Source: Algihabitans albus | GTDB taxonomy: Bacteria > Pseudomonadota > Alphaproteobacteria > Kiloniellales > DSM-21159 | DNA length: 64,000 nt | Assembly (NCBI RefSeq): GCF_003572205.1 | Contig: NZ_QXNY01000004.1 | Span: 548-64,547, forward strand | Direction: 5' to 3' | In this document: positions 1-9,703 of the stretch, one piece after another | How positions within the stretch are numbered: the stretch's first letter is position 1 | How the letters are laid out: each line of letters starts with the position of its first letter | The notes under the pieces: generated by a model | Database searches by the model: none | The model's input: only the letters and a program-made list of their open reading frames with translations | What the model was told of the DNA's origin: nothing | Translations under genes and position numbers: made by a program

Positions 1-614
1 TTGTCGGCCACGTCGCAGAGCTCGGCGATCGGCGCGATGTCGCCGTCCATCGAGTAGACCGACTCGAAGGCCACCAGCTTCGCCCGCCCCGGCGCCACCT
101 GCGCCAGCTTGCGGTCCAGGTCCTCCGGGTCGTTGTGCGCGAAGAGATGCTTCTCGGCCCGGCTGTGGCGAATGCCCTCGATCATCGAGGCGTGGTTCTT
201 GGCGTCCGAGAAGACGACGCAGTCCGGCAGCTTGGCCGCCAGGGTCGAGAGCGCGGCCCAGTTGGAGACGTAGCCCGAGGTGAAGAGCAGCGCCGCCTGC
301 TTGCCGTGCAGGTCCGCCAGCTCGCGCTCCAGAAGCACATGGTAGTGGTTGGTGCCGGAGATGTTCCGCGTCCCCCCCGCCCCCGCCCCGCAGCGGTCCA
401 GAGCCTCATGCATCGCCGCGATCACCTCGGCGTTCTGCCCCATGCCCAGGTAGTCGTTCGAGCACCAGACCGTCACCTCCGAGGTCGCATCGCCCCGGTA
501 GCGCGTCGCACGCGGAAAAGCGCCCGCACGCCGCTCGAGATCCGCAAAAACACGGTAACGACCCTCAGCGCGCAACGCCGACAACTGACCCTCGAAAAAA
601 AACTCGTAGTCCAT
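1..614 (-). CDS. hemA: 5-aminolevulinate synthase, N-terminal part (cut by window edge)
   Basis: The reverse strand encodes the first ~204 residues of a ~400-residue PLP enzyme that condenses glycine and succinyl-CoA to 5-aminolevulinate, the first step of tetrapyrrole synthesis by the C4 route in the cytoplasm. The N-terminus [20 protein letters not shown] and later segments such as [32 protein letters not shown] and [12 protein letters not shown] are characteristic of the alpha-oxoamine synthase family. The ATG at 612-614 (reverse) fits the family start. The PLP-binding lysine and the C-terminal half lie beyond the left edge. The C4 pathway is typical of Alphaproteobacteria. Confidence 0.95.
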   Translation of the reverse strand, partial: MDYEFFFEGQLSALRAEGRYRVFADLERRAGAFPRATRYRGDATSEVTVWCSNDYLGMGQNAEVIAAMHEALDRCGAGAGGTRNISGTNHYHVLLERELADLHGKQAALLFTSGYVSNWAALSTLAAKLPDCVVFSDAKNHASMIEGIRHSRAEKHLFAHNDPEDLDRKLAQVAPGRAKLVAFESVYSMDGDIAPIAELCDVAD

Positions 615-768
615 CCAATCGTCTCCCCACCGCTCAGCGCCCTATTCTGCTTTGCAGGCGTGTAGCTAACGTTGATTTATCGCAGCTTCCAGCCAGCCGT
701 AAAAATGCCGCAGCCGAAAAGCCGAAACCGGAGCGGCGACAGGCCCATAGACCATAGCTTCACCCTTT

Positions 769-1689
769 TCAGGACCGAGCGGCAACGCTCTTTGCGCCGC
801 CCGGCTCGGGCGGCGCAAAGAGCGTTGCATGCGCCACAAGGCTATCCGTCAAGGCCGAGGTTCCGCTGGATCGAGTGGCGACAGCGAACGCCAATGACGG
901 AGCCGGTCCCGTTAAAGGGCGGAACGTCAGGCCCGGCCGGGCAACGCAGCTCATCGGAGAAATCACCAGGCCCGTGCCGTGCCCGGCCGCCACCAGACCC
1001 AGAACGGCTATCGAGGTCGTCACCTCCTGGCGGATCCTGGGCACAAAACCGCTCGCACGGCAGAGGCTGATGATCCGATCGTAGAGAGCGGGTCCGACCT
1101 TCCGGCCGGGCAGAACGAAATCCTCCCCTGCCAGATCTTGCAACGTCAGACTGGGCTTTCGGGCAAGCGGATTCTCGCTGGACAAGGCCACCAGGAAGCT
1201 CTCGCTTCGCAGGTCGTGAATGCGCAGATCCGACCGGCGCACCGGAGGATGCAGGAATCCGACATCGATCTCGCGGGCTGCAAGCGCAGCCTCGACCTCG
1301 TCGGACAGCAGCTCGGTCAGGGACATCCGCACCCGAGACAGCTTCACCGCATAGCTGCGGATCAGGTCGGGCACATAGCCAAAAAACGAAACCGGCGTGT
1401 AGCCGATCCGAAGATGACCTGCCTGACCCGTGGCGATCTGCGCCGCGGTCTCACGAGCGATCGAAGCCTGACACAGAAGCTGCTCCGCATGGGGCAGGAA
1501 CTCCTGCCCGGCCTCGGACAACGCGACGGCGGATCGCGAGCGCTCGAACAGGCGGAGGCCGAGCTCGTCCTCCAGTCGCTTAAGGCGCAAGCTCAAGGCA
1601 GGCTGCGTCATGTTCAGCCGCTCTGCGGCGCGGCGAAAATGAAGCGTTTCGGCCAGAACGGAGAAGCAGCGAAGACTCTGGAGATCCAT
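769..1689 (-). CDS. LysR-family transcriptional regulator
   Basis: This 306-residue protein has the standard LysR layout: an N-terminal winged helix-turn-helix (about residues 1-60, MDLQSLRCFSVLAETLHF then AAERLNMTQPALSLRLKRLE) and a periplasmic-binding-protein-like effector domain (about 90-295). It is transcribed away from the exported beta-propeller gene at 1824, with about 134 bp between them, so it may regulate that gene and itself, as LysR proteins commonly do. The effector is unknown. The last ~15 codons are built around a perfect long inverted repeat (782-828), so the C-terminus may have been altered by insertion of a palindrome. Confidence 0.9.
   Translation of the reverse strand: MDLQSLRCFSVLAETLHFRRAAERLNMTQPALSLRLKRLEDELGLRLFERSRSAVALSEAGQEFLPHAEQLLCQASIARETAAQIATGQAGHLRIGYTPVSFFGYVPDLIRSYAVKLSRVRMSLTELLSDEVEAALAAREIDVGFLHPPVRRSDLRIHDLRSESFLVALSSENPLARKPSLTLQDLAGEDFVLPGRKVGPALYDRIISLCRASGFVPRIRQEVTTSIAVLGLVAAGHGTGLVISPMSCVARPGLTFRPLTGPAPSLAFAVATRSSGTSALTDSLVAHATLFAPPEPGGAKSVAARS
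782..828. repeat. 22-bp perfect inverted repeat with 3-nt loop
   Basis: Bases 782-803 are the exact reverse complement of 807-828, with GCT between them. The palindrome lies inside the 3' end of the LysR coding sequence, ending about 10 bases before its stop. No T-run follows on the minus strand, so it does not look like a simple intrinsic terminator. It could act as a 3' stabilising or attenuating hairpin or be a palindromic insertion. Confidence 0.85.
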
Positions 1690-1823
1690 CTTCTAATTAA
1701 AAAATCTCATCACGGGGCGCGCAAGAATTATTGGCGGATATCAAACTCCAGGACGATCTGACCGGTCGGACAGCCCGATTCGCGGCTGCCTTCACAGCAA
1801 CCGACAGCAGGGCAGACACCGAC

Positions 1824-3170
1824 ATGAGCAAGACCGGACCAACGACCTTCGCAGGCCTTCTGGCACCGACCATCCTGACGCTCGCCCTTGCCAGCCCGAG
1901 TGTGAAAGCGACTGACCTGCCGGCCTTCGAGGGGCGGGCGCTGGTCACGATCGCGGATGGCGCCATGCTGGCCAGCGGCTACATCGACGGCCATCTTGGC
2001 CCGCGTCGGCCGGATCTGCTCAGCGTGATCCCGCTTACGGGCGCCGGCGCCTTGCAACGGCGGGACACGGCCGTCTCCAACTCCGTCGCGACCTGGCCCA
2101 ACGTCCTCACGCTGACAGCGGACGGCGGGTTCGCGCTCGTGACCGAGCCCTTCGGACAGCCGGAAGAGGATGCGGCGGAATTCTCCGAAATTCCGCGCGG
2201 AAGCCGGATCACCGTCGTTGATCTGAGAGATCTGCAGGCGCCTGAGATCGTTCAGGAAGTCGATGCCGAAGGTCCACCGGCGGCCATCGATGTGCATCCC
2301 TCCGGAGACCTGGTGGCGGCAACGCTACCCTTCGACGGCCGAATTGCCCTCTATCCCTTCACCGAAGGACGCCTCGGCGAGCCAAGCTCGCACGACCTCG
2401 GTCTCGACGGCCTCTCGAACAGCTTTGTCCCGGAGTTCAAATGGCATCCGTCCGGCGACTTCGCGGCGGTCACCCTCGGCGGCGCCGACCTGGTCGCCTT
2501 CTACCGCTTCGACGGCCAGGCTCTGTCGCCCTGGGGCGACCCGTTGCGCACGGCACCTTTGCCCGGCAAAGGTGCCTGGACACCGGATGGACGATACTTC
2601 GTCGTGACGACCATTACGGTAACAGGCGACATGGCGCAACTTGGCTACGGCAGGAACGCCAGCCTCTTTACGGTCTTCGCCTTCGACGGCGACGAAACGC
2701 CGGCCTCGCCGCCGCGCCGCGCCAACGACCGTTCGACCAGCTACGAAAGCGGGCCCGTACAGCATGCGCGGGTCACGCAGGTTCCAGCCGGCATGGGGTA
2801 CGTCGAGAACTTCGCGATCTCGCCAGACGGAACCTGGGTCGTCGGCCTCAACATGGCCGCCAGTTGGCTGCCGCAAGACCATCCGGGCCGAACCGACTAC
2901 AGCGAACTCACGCTCTTCGAGTTCGATCCCGAGACCGGTGCCATGACGCCACACGGCGAGACCCGCATGAACGGTGTCGTCCTGCCTCAGGGCATCACCT
3001 TCGACGCCTCGGGCCAGCACCTCGCGGTTACGGCCTATCAGGGCCGGGACGGCGAAGACGGAAGCCTGGCCTTCTGGCGCCTGGAGAGAGGAGATCGGCC
3101 AGCCCTCCGCCCGATCGGCGATCCGCTCCCCATGCCGCGCGGCCTTCATCTGGTCGAGTTGATTCGATAG
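1824..3170 (+). CDS. Exported beta-propeller (lactonase/YVTN-like) protein
   Basis: The product is about 448 residues with an N-terminal signal peptide (MSKTGPTTFAGLLAPTILTL, ending near ASPSVKA). The rest consists of repeated blades of the type DVHPSGDLVAATL, FKWHPSGDFAAVTL, WTPDGRYFVVT, AISPDGTWVVGLN and TFDASGQHLAVTAY. These are the hallmark of 7-bladed lactonase/YVTN propellers. The ATG at 1824 is preferred over an upstream in-frame TTG at 1731 because it places the signal peptide at the N-terminus. The protein is probably periplasmic. Substrate and enzymatic activity cannot be deduced. It is divergent from the LysR gene at 769-1689. Confidence 0.75.
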   Translation: MSKTGPTTFAGLLAPTILTLALASPSVKATDLPAFEGRALVTIADGAMLASGYIDGHLGPRRPDLLSVIPLTGAGALQRRDTAVSNSVATWPNVLTLTADGGFALVTEPFGQPEEDAAEFSEIPRGSRITVVDLRDLQAPEIVQEVDAEGPPAAIDVHPSGDLVAATLPFDGRIALYPFTEGRLGEPSSHDLGLDGLSNSFVPEFKWHPSGDFAAVTLGGADLVAFYRFDGQALSPWGDPLRTAPLPGKGAWTPDGRYFVVTTITVTGDMAQLGYGRNASLFTVFAFDGDETPASPPRRANDRSTSYESGPVQHARVTQVPAGMGYVENFAISPDGTWVVGLNMAASWLPQDHPGRTDYSELTLFEFDPETGAMTPHGETRMNGVVLPQGITFDASGQHLAVTAYQGRDGEDGSLAFWRLERGDRPALRPIGDPLPMPRGLHLVELIR

Positions 3171-3196
3171 CGGCTGATCGAAGGGCTCGGCTCTCC

Positions 3197-3940
3197 CTAA
3201 CGATAGTCCGGGTTTGGATAGTCGAAGCGGCAGCCAGCGTCCCACTGGCTACGCTGGTTTCCATGGGCCGGAACACCACCCGCGTCTTTGATCATGCGCG
3301 CCAAGTGAAGCATGTTCCAGGTCATGAAGGTCGTGTTCCGATTGGTGAAGTCGTTCTCCGGCCCGCCTGACTCGGGATCGAGATAGGAAGGACCGGGTCC
3401 GGCTTCGCCCAGCCAGGCGGCATCGGCCTGGGGCGGGATCACGTAGCCGAGATGCTGCAGCGAATAGAGAATGTTCATGGCGCAATGCTTGGCACCGTCC
3501 TCGTTACCGGTGATCAGGCAGCCGCCGACGCGGCCGTAGTAGGCGTATTGACCTTGTGGGTTGAGGTCGCTCGAGTTGCCGTAGAGCCGTTCGATCACCT
3601 GCGTGCAGACAGAAGACTTCTCGCCAAGCCAGATCGGGGTGGTGACGACAAGGATATCCGCCGCCTGGACCTTGGCATAGAGTCCGGGCCAGTCGTCGAC
3701 CTCCCAACCATGCTCGGTCATATCCGGGTAGACGCCGCTGGCGATGCGATGGTCGACCGGCCGCAACGTCTCCACCGTGACGCCGTTCTTCTCGAGGATG
3801 GCCTGGGAGATCCGGATCAGGCCATCGGTATGGGACTGCTCCGGCGACCGCTTAAGCGTGCAATTGAGGAACAGGGCCTTCAGATCGGAGAAATCCCAGC
3901 GGCTCTCGGAGCACCAACGTTCCTGCAACTCGTTCAGCAT
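3197..3940 (-). CDS. Flavodoxin-like NAD(P)H-dependent oxidoreductase
   Basis: About 247 residues form a flavodoxin-like fold. The first strand ALFLNCTLKRSPEQSHT carries the FMN-phosphate loop, and ADILVVTTPIWLGEKSS and YYGRVGGCLITGNEDGAKH are the further FMN-contacting segments of the NADPH-dependent FMN reductase family. It probably reduces quinones, azo compounds or an unknown acceptor in the cytosol. The start at 3940 is chosen because GGGAG lies about 7 nt upstream of it. An alternative ATG at 3979 lacks such a site. It is convergent with the beta-propeller gene and divergent from PPK2. Confidence 0.8.
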   Translation of the reverse strand: MLNELQERWCSESRWDFSDLKALFLNCTLKRSPEQSHTDGLIRISQAILEKNGVTVETLRPVDHRIASGVYPDMTEHGWEVDDWPGLYAKVQAADILVVTTPIWLGEKSSVCTQVIERLYGNSSDLNPQGQYAYYGRVGGCLITGNEDGAKHCAMNILYSLQHLGYVIPPQADAAWLGEAGPGPSYLDPESGGPENDFTNRNTTFMTWNMLHLARMIKDAGGVPAHGNQRSQWDAGCRFDYPNPDYR

Positions 3941-4119
3941 TGCCGTCTCCCGTTTCGCTTCAGGCGCATGGACCGCCACATCGGACCATAGAGACCGGTC
4001 TGCAGACCAGCCCCGAGAGACCAGATGACGACGCCCGTTCTGAAGAAAACATGGGGCGGCGACGCGACTTGTGGCTAAAAGCTGGCCTTGGGCTATCGGT
4101 GAATGCTTTTATTCTCAGG

Positions 4120-4923
4120 ATGTCGAAACACCGTCCACCACGCTTGGCCGACGTCGATCTCCGACTGACGGCCGACCGAGACAGCTATGACACCGAGCTG
4201 CTGCAGCTGCAGGAAGAGCTGCACGACTTGCAGCGCGCGCTGCGCGCCGCCCGCGGGCGCGCCATCGTAGTCTTCGAAGGTTGGGATGCCGCCGGCAAGG
4301 GTGGCGCGATCCGGCGGATGACCGCTCGCCTGGACCCGCGCGGACTCAAGGTCTGGCCGATCGGACCGCCGGGCCAGCTCGAACAGCGGCACCACTACAT
4401 GCACCGTTTCTGGAAGCGTCTGCCAGAGGAAGGCAGCCTGGCGATCTTCGACCGCTCCTGGTATGGCCGGGTCTTGGTCGAGCGGGTCGAAGGCCTTGCG
4501 CCCAAGTCCGACTGGCAGCGCGCCTACCGCGAAATCAATACCTTCGAACGGATGCTGCGCGACGACGGTGCCATGCTGGTCAAGCTGTTCATGCATATCT
4601 CGTCTGGCGAGCAGTTGCACCGCTTCCAAAGACGGCTGGACGATCCGACGAAGCGCTGGAAGCTGACTCCGGAGGATCTGCGCAACCGCAGCAAGCAGCA
4701 TGCCTATGAAAAGGCGATCGCAGCCATGCTGAGGCGCACCTCGACATCCCACGCTCCTTGGACGGTGATACCGGCGGAGGACAAGCGCTACGCCCGCCTC
4801 GCCGCGATGCGAACCGTGATCGAGGCTCTGCACCCTGCACTGCCGCCGGCACCGACCCATATCGATTCGGATGTTGCTCGGCTGGCGCTCGACCTGCATC
4901 TCAAGCTGCCGCAAGAAGGCTGA
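4120..4923 (+). CDS. ppk2: Polyphosphate kinase 2 family protein
   Basis: The 267-residue protein carries the PPK2 Walker A motif GWDAAGKGG (residues 54-62), the Walker B/lid segment IFDRSWYGRVLVERVEGL and the conserved HHYMHRFWKRLP stretch. The family transfers phosphate between inorganic polyphosphate and nucleotides (ADP/GDP or AMP). Which substrate class applies here cannot be decided from sequence reading alone. The start at 4120 gives the usual family N-terminus (KHRPPRLADVDL). An upstream in-frame ATG at 4051 has a better ribosome site (GAAGA) and would add 23 residues. Confidence 0.9.
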   Translation: MSKHRPPRLADVDLRLTADRDSYDTELLQLQEELHDLQRALRAARGRAIVVFEGWDAAGKGGAIRRMTARLDPRGLKVWPIGPPGQLEQRHHYMHRFWKRLPEEGSLAIFDRSWYGRVLVERVEGLAPKSDWQRAYREINTFERMLRDDGAMLVKLFMHISSGEQLHRFQRRLDDPTKRWKLTPEDLRNRSKQHAYEKAIAAMLRRTSTSHAPWTVIPAEDKRYARLAAMRTVIEALHPALPPAPTHIDSDVARLALDLHLKLPQEG

Positions 4924-4988
4924 CTCGAGAGCCCGCCGCTCCCGCCGTAGCTATCCGGTCCCCCGCCCAGTTCGGAGATCCATATCCC

Positions 4989-7106
4989 GTGTCGAAGCCC
5001 CAGCCGCCCCACGCCGAACCCGAGCCCCTCGTCCACGACCTGCATGGCCGAACCTGGAGCGACGGCTACGCCTGGCTTCGCGATGACGACTGGCAAAGGG
5101 TCATGCGCGAACCGGAACGGCTGAAAGCGCACATCCGCGACCACCTGGAGGCGGAGAACGCCTATACGGCGGCGGTCCTGGAACCGACCAAGGCCCTGCA
5201 GGACACGCTCTTCGCCGAGATCAAAGGGCGGATCAAGGAAGAGGACGCCAGTGTCCCCGCTCCCGATGGCCCCTGGGTCTACTACCGCCGCTTCCGACAG
5301 GGGGGTCAGCACCCGATCTTCTGCCGCAAGCCGCGCGGGGCGAGTCAGTCCGAGCCGACCGAGATGGTTCTGCTGGACGGCGATCGCGAATCCGAAGGGT
5401 CCGGCTTCTTCGCCATCCGCGGCGCCCAACACTCTCCAGACCATGACCATTTCGCCTGGTCGAGCGACACGACCGGCGCCGAGATTTGCGACATCCGGAT
5501 CAAGGTGCTCGATGACGGCAGGCTGTTGTCCGACGTGATCTCAGGCAGCAACGGCGCCTTCGCCTGGGCAGGCGACGGCAAGCACCTGTTCTATGTGGTG
5601 CTTGACGACAACCACCGGCCCTATCGGGTCTACCGCCACCGCCTCGGCAGCGCACAGAGCGAGGACGCGCTGGTCTACGAGGAACGGGACCCAGGCTTTT
5701 TCGTCGGCTTGGACGAGAGCGAAAGCCGCCGCTTCGTGATGATTTCCACCCACGACCACACCACCAGCGAGGTCTACCTGATCGACGCCAAGGCGCCGGA
5801 GACCGCGCCGCGCCTGGTGGCGCCGCGCCTGCGCGACCAGGAGTACAGAGTCCACCACGACGCGGCGCGCGATCGGCTGCTGATCCTGACCAATGCGGAG
5901 GCGGCAGAGGATTTCAAAGTGATGGCGGCGCCGCTGTCCTCGCCGGGCCGCGAGGCCTGGACCGAAGTTCTGCCTCACGCACCGGGCGTGTTGCGTCTCG
6001 ATCTGCTGTTGTTCGCCGACTGGATGGTCCGGCTGGAGCGAAGCGAGGGCTTGCCGCGCCTTGTCGTCACGCGCCTCGGTCCGGAACCTTCCGACGACCG
6101 GCGTGAGCAGACGCTCGCCTTCGAGGAGGCCGCCTACGCCTTGGCCCTGCAACCCGGCTACGAGTACGACAGCGACGAGCTGCGCTTCGTTTACTCCTCA
6201 CCGACCACCCCGCCGATCACCTACGCCCAGGATCTCGGCGGCGGCAGCCGCAGCCTTCTGAAACAGGATGAGGTGCCGAGCGGTCACGACCCGTCCGACT
6301 ATCTGGTCGAACGGCTACAGGCGCCGGCCACTGACGGCGAGACGGTGCCGGTCACCCTTCTACGGCACAAGGATACCCCGCTCGACGGCTCCGCACCTTG
6401 CCTGCTCTACGGTTACGGCGCCTACGGGATGAGCATTCCAGCCGGTTGGTCGCCGAACCGCCTGAGTCTCGTCGAGCGTGGCTTTGTGCATGCCATCGCC
6501 CATGTGCGCGGCGGCATGGACAAGGGCTATGCGTGGTACCGCAACGGCAAGCTGTTGGCGAAGAAGAACAGTTTCACCGATTTCGTGGCGGCGGCCGAGC
6601 ACTTGGTCGCAGAGGGCTACACGGCCAGGGGCGAGATCGCGATCCACGGCGGCAGCGCCGGCGGCATGCTGGTGGGCGCGACGGTCAACCTGCGCCCGGA
6701 GCTTTTCAAGGCGGTCGTGGCTGAAGTGCCCTTCGTCGACGTGCTCAACACCATGGTCGACGAGACCTTGCCCTTGACGCCACCCGAGTGGCCGGAATGG
6801 GGCGATCCGATCCGATCCGAAGAAGCCTTCGACTATATCCGCAGCTACAGCCCCATCGACAACATCGCCGCCACGGCTTACCCGCACATCTTCGCCACCG
6901 CCGGTATCAGCGACCCCCGCGTGACCTATTGGGAACCGGCCAAGTGGGTGGCCCGTCTGCGTGCGACCAAGACCGACGACAATCTGCTGCTGCTCCACAC
7001 CTACATGGAGGCGGGTCACGGCGGCTCGGCCGGCCGCTTCGACAAGCTGAAGGAAGTGGCGATGCTCTACGCCTTCCTGCTGCTGGTGTTCGGAAAGGCC
7101 GGTTAG
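4989..7106 (+). CDS. ptrB: Oligopeptidase B (S9 family serine peptidase)
   Basis: The 705-residue product starts at GTG 4989 (VSKPQPPHAEPEPLVHDLHG). It has an N-terminal beta-propeller cap followed by an alpha/beta hydrolase domain. The visible triad is Ser556 (HGGSAGGM), Asp642 (GISDPRVTYWEP) and His677 (EAGHGGSAGR). The spacing matches that known for Escherichia coli PtrB. The family cleaves short peptides after basic residues, usually in the cytoplasm. It starts 65 bases after ppk2 and may be cotranscribed with it. Confidence 0.93.
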   Translation: MSKPQPPHAEPEPLVHDLHGRTWSDGYAWLRDDDWQRVMREPERLKAHIRDHLEAENAYTAAVLEPTKALQDTLFAEIKGRIKEEDASVPAPDGPWVYYRRFRQGGQHPIFCRKPRGASQSEPTEMVLLDGDRESEGSGFFAIRGAQHSPDHDHFAWSSDTTGAEICDIRIKVLDDGRLLSDVISGSNGAFAWAGDGKHLFYVVLDDNHRPYRVYRHRLGSAQSEDALVYEERDPGFFVGLDESESRRFVMISTHDHTTSEVYLIDAKAPETAPRLVAPRLRDQEYRVHHDAARDRLLILTNAEAAEDFKVMAAPLSSPGREAWTEVLPHAPGVLRLDLLLFADWMVRLERSEGLPRLVVTRLGPEPSDDRREQTLAFEEAAYALALQPGYEYDSDELRFVYSSPTTPPITYAQDLGGGSRSLLKQDEVPSGHDPSDYLVERLQAPATDGETVPVTLLRHKDTPLDGSAPCLLYGYGAYGMSIPAGWSPNRLSLVERGFVHAIAHVRGGMDKGYAWYRNGKLLAKKNSFTDFVAAAEHLVAEGYTARGEIAIHGGSAGGMLVGATVNLRPELFKAVVAEVPFVDVLNTMVDETLPLTPPEWPEWGDPIRSEEAFDYIRSYSPIDNIAATAYPHIFATAGISDPRVTYWEPAKWVARLRATKTDDNLLLLHTYMEAGHGGSAGRFDKLKEVAMLYAFLLLVFGKAG

Positions 7107-7172
7107 GCGAGGATCACGCCGGCTGTTGTCTTCGTGCTTCGCCACGCTCGGCGTTAGATGAGAGGCGCGGCA

Positions 7173-8201
7173 CTACCCGACCAGCAGCAAGAGCCCTAGA
7201 ACGATCCCCAAAATCAGGAAGGTTTGGAGGATCAGAAGGGCTATGGCGCGGCCACCCACCTGGCGCAGGGCGGTGACGCTGGTCTTCATGCCGAGCGCCG
7301 CCACCGCAGCCACCAGGCACCAGCCGGACAGCTCGACGAGAGCGAGCCGGAGAGGCTCGGGGATCAGGCCGGCGGAGTTCAACGCCACCAAGGCGACGAA
7401 GCCGAAGAGAAAACCGGGTAACGGCAGCTGCGCCTTGCCGCCTTCGGCCCGCAGCTCCGCCCGGTAGACCCAGGCGACCGCCAGCACGGCCGGCACCAAG
7501 AGGGCGACCCGCAACAGCTTCGTGAAAGTCGCCACATCGCCCGCCTCGCCCGACACGGCATAGCCGGCACCCACCACCTGGGCCACGTCGTGGATCGTGC
7601 CCCCGATCAACAGCCCGGCCGCCCGGTCGTCGAATCCGAGCGCGGCGGTCAAGAACGGATAAGCGACCATCGCAGCGGTAGAGAGCGTGGTCACGCCGAT
7701 CACCGCGAAGATCGTGTCGCGTTCGTGAGTCTTGTGCTTCGGCAGGACAGAGGACAAAGCCAGAGCGGCCGAGGCGCCGCAGATCGCCGTCGCACCGGCC
7801 GTCAAGGTACCGAAGGCGCGGGCGAAACCGAGCCTCTGTGCCAGCCAGCCCCCAAGCAGGATGGTTCCCACGACGGCCGCGACGGTCACCAGGATCGGCG
7901 TCAGACCTAGGCTGACGATTTCCTCGAGGGTGATGCGGGCGCCGAGCAAGGCCACACCGAAACGCAGCACCTTCTTGGCGGTGAACTCGACACCATGCTG
8001 GGTCAGACGGCCCGCCGCCGAAGCGCGCACCAGAAGCATGCCAAGGCCAAGCGCCAAGAGCATCGCCGGCCAGCCGAGACCGGCCTGCAACCCCTTGGCC
8101 GCGGCGGCTACGGCGACGGCCAGTAGCACGCCGGGTGCCACTCCGCGCCCAAAAGTCAGAAGTCGTTGCAGTCGCGTCCCGCTCGGCGCTTCGCCTGTCA
8201 T
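7173..8201 (-). CDS. YeiH-family putative sulfate exporter
   Basis: The 342-residue protein is almost entirely hydrophobic, with about ten predicted membrane helices. It shows conserved stretches of the YeiH/UPF0324 (putative sulfate exporter) family: VLRFGVALLGARIT, AGATAICGASAALALSSVLP, FAVIGVTTLSTAAM and GGTIHDVAQVVGAGYAVS. Inner-membrane location is clear. Export of sulfate or sulfite is only a family-level suggestion. It stands alone, convergent with ptrB. Confidence 0.85.
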   Translation of the reverse strand: MTGEAPSGTRLQRLLTFGRGVAPGVLLAVAVAAAAKGLQAGLGWPAMLLALGLGMLLVRASAAGRLTQHGVEFTAKKVLRFGVALLGARITLEEIVSLGLTPILVTVAAVVGTILLGGWLAQRLGFARAFGTLTAGATAICGASAALALSSVLPKHKTHERDTIFAVIGVTTLSTAAMVAYPFLTAALGFDDRAAGLLIGGTIHDVAQVVGAGYAVSGEAGDVATFTKLLRVALLVPAVLAVAWVYRAELRAEGGKAQLPLPGFLFGFVALVALNSAGLIPEPLRLALVELSGWCLVAAVAALGMKTSVTALRQVGGRAIALLILQTFLILGIVLGLLLLVG

Positions 8202-8348
8202 GACGTGGAGTTAAACCGTGATCTGCCGCGAGACGGCATTAGCCGCGATCCGGCACACCCAGGAGAAAGCGCCAGTCCGGTCATGCTTCAACGCCGGATT
8301 TTCCTACAACGTCACGACTCGCTGCCGCCAGGAGAAACACCCCGTGCA

Positions 8349-8381
8349 GAGACCCGGGACGCAAAAACTGCGCCGGGTCTC
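8349..8381 (-). terminator. Hairpin after rplS operon
   Basis: GAGACCCGG (8349-8357) pairs with CCGGGTCTC (8373-8381) around a 15-nt loop. It starts about 11 nt beyond the rplS stop on the minus strand. The GC-rich stem and position fit a transcription terminator for the ffh-rplS operon, although no clean U-run follows. Confidence 0.5.
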
Positions 8382-8391
8382 GGCGAAAAGC

Positions 8392-8868
8392 TCAGGCTTC
8401 GCTGGCGCTTTCCGTGACTGCGGCCTTGGCAGCCTTCTTACCGCCGCCGGCCTTCTTGGCGGCCTGCGCTGCCTGACGCTCAGCGATCGCGATCTTGCCG
8501 GCAGCGCCCGTGGTCTTCTCGGCGATCCGCGCCGACTTACCGCGACGGCCGCGCAGGTAGTAGAGCTTGGCCCGGCGCACGTCACCGCGGCGCACGACCT
8601 CGATCGACTCGACCCGCGGGCTATGCAACGGGAAAACGCGCTCCACACCCTCGCCGTAGGAGATCTTGCGCACCGTGAAGGAGGAGTTCACGCCGCGATT
8701 GCGCCGCGCAATGCAAACCCCCTCGAAGGCCTGGGTCCGCTCGCGATTGCCCTCGACCACCCGCACGTTCACGCGCAGCGTGTCGCCCGGCGAGAACTCC
8801 GGTACCGGACGGTTGACCTCGGCGATCTGCTCCTGCTCGAGCTGGTCGATGATGTTCATGGCTCTCAA
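8392..8868 (-). CDS. rplS: 50S ribosomal protein L19
   Basis: The first ~115 of 158 residues are a canonical L19 ([80 protein letters not shown]), a protein at the subunit interface of the 50S particle. A further ~40 residues form an Ala/Lys-rich basic tail ([16 protein letters not shown]), as seen in several alphaproteobacteria. It is the last gene of the ffh-rpsP-rimM-trmD-rplS operon, about 55 bases after trmD. Confidence 0.97.
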   Translation of the reverse strand: MRAMNIIDQLEQEQIAEVNRPVPEFSPGDTLRVNVRVVEGNRERTQAFEGVCIARRNRGVNSSFTVRKISYGEGVERVFPLHSPRVESIEVVRRGDVRRAKLYYLRGRRGKSARIAEKTTGAAGKIAIAERQAAQAAKKAGGGKKAAKAAVTESASEA

Positions 8869-8922
8869 TCCCGCTTTCGTACGCGTCTCGTCTCGTTGCT
8901 CATACCGCCAGCCGCGACCGCC

Positions 8923-9678
8923 CTACTCCGGCGCCTCGGCCTGCCGTTCGCGGTAGCGGGCCCAAAGATCGGGACGCCGCCTCCGTGTGGTCTCTTCGGC
9001 CTCCGCCCGCCGCCAGTCGCGGATCGCCGCGTGATGGCCGGACAGCAGAACCTCCGGAACTTCTCGCCCCTCCCAAAGGGCCGGGCGCGTGTACTGCGGG
9101 TACTCCAGGAGGCCCCGCTCGAAACTCTCTTCCTCCGGGCTCTCGGCGTTGCCCATGACACCGGGCAGCAGACGCACCACCGCGTCCAGCACCACCAGCG
9201 CGGCCAGCTCGCCGCCCGAGAGCACGTAGTCACCGATGCTCAGCTCGGCTACCCCATGCTTGTCCAGCACCCGCTGGTCGACCCCTTCGTAGCGCCCGCA
9301 AAGCAGGCGTAGGCCCGGCTCCGCCGCCAGCTTCCGCGCCTTTTGCGCCGTCAGGGCGCGCCCGCGCGGGCTGAGATACACGAGCGGCCCCGGCCTGTCC
9401 GCCGTCGCCGAGATGGCGCGGTCGACCACGTCGGGCCGCATGACCATGCCGGCGCCGCCGCCCAGGGGCGTGTCGTCGACCGAGCGATGGCGGCCGCTGG
9501 CGAAGTCGCGAACGTCGACTGTCTCCAACCGCCAGATGTCCTTCTCAAGCCCCTTCCCCGCCAGACTGAGCCCCAACGGTCCGGGAAAGGCCTCCGGGAA
9601 GAGCGTCAAGACGGTCGCTTTCCAGGCGGACTTACCCACGGCCGCAACGACCGCTTCCGCACTGCCTGTCGAACTCAC
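8923..9678 (-). CDS. trmD: tRNA (guanine-N1-)-methyltransferase
   Basis: About 251 residues encode the SPOUT-class enzyme that makes m1G37 in tRNAs with G36, which protects the reading frame. Knot motifs are visible: [34 protein letters not shown] and [16 protein letters not shown]. The family catalytic/AdoMet region GDYVLSGGE is intact. The start is GTG at 9678 because a strong Shine-Dalgarno (GAGGAGGG) lies just upstream. Longer readings upstream overlap rimM and have no family similarity. It sits between rimM and rplS in the conserved operon. Confidence 0.96.
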   Translation of the reverse strand: MSSTGSAEAVVAAVGKSAWKATVLTLFPEAFPGPLGLSLAGKGLEKDIWRLETVDVRDFASGRHRSVDDTPLGGGAGMVMRPDVVDRAISATADRPGPLVYLSPRGRALTAQKARKLAAEPGLRLLCGRYEGVDQRVLDKHGVAELSIGDYVLSGGELAALVVLDAVVRLLPGVMGNAESPEEESFERGLLEYPQYTRPALWEGREVPEVLLSGHHAAIRDWRRAEAEETTRRRRPDLWARYRERQAEAPE

Positions 9679-9703
9679 GCCAGCCCTCCTCGGAAGTGGC
9701 GGG

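Noticed and set aside
1731-1823. N-terminal extension of the beta-propeller protein from TTG 1731
   Set aside because: The extension lacks a signal sequence and places the real signal peptide internally; ATG 1824 is the better start.
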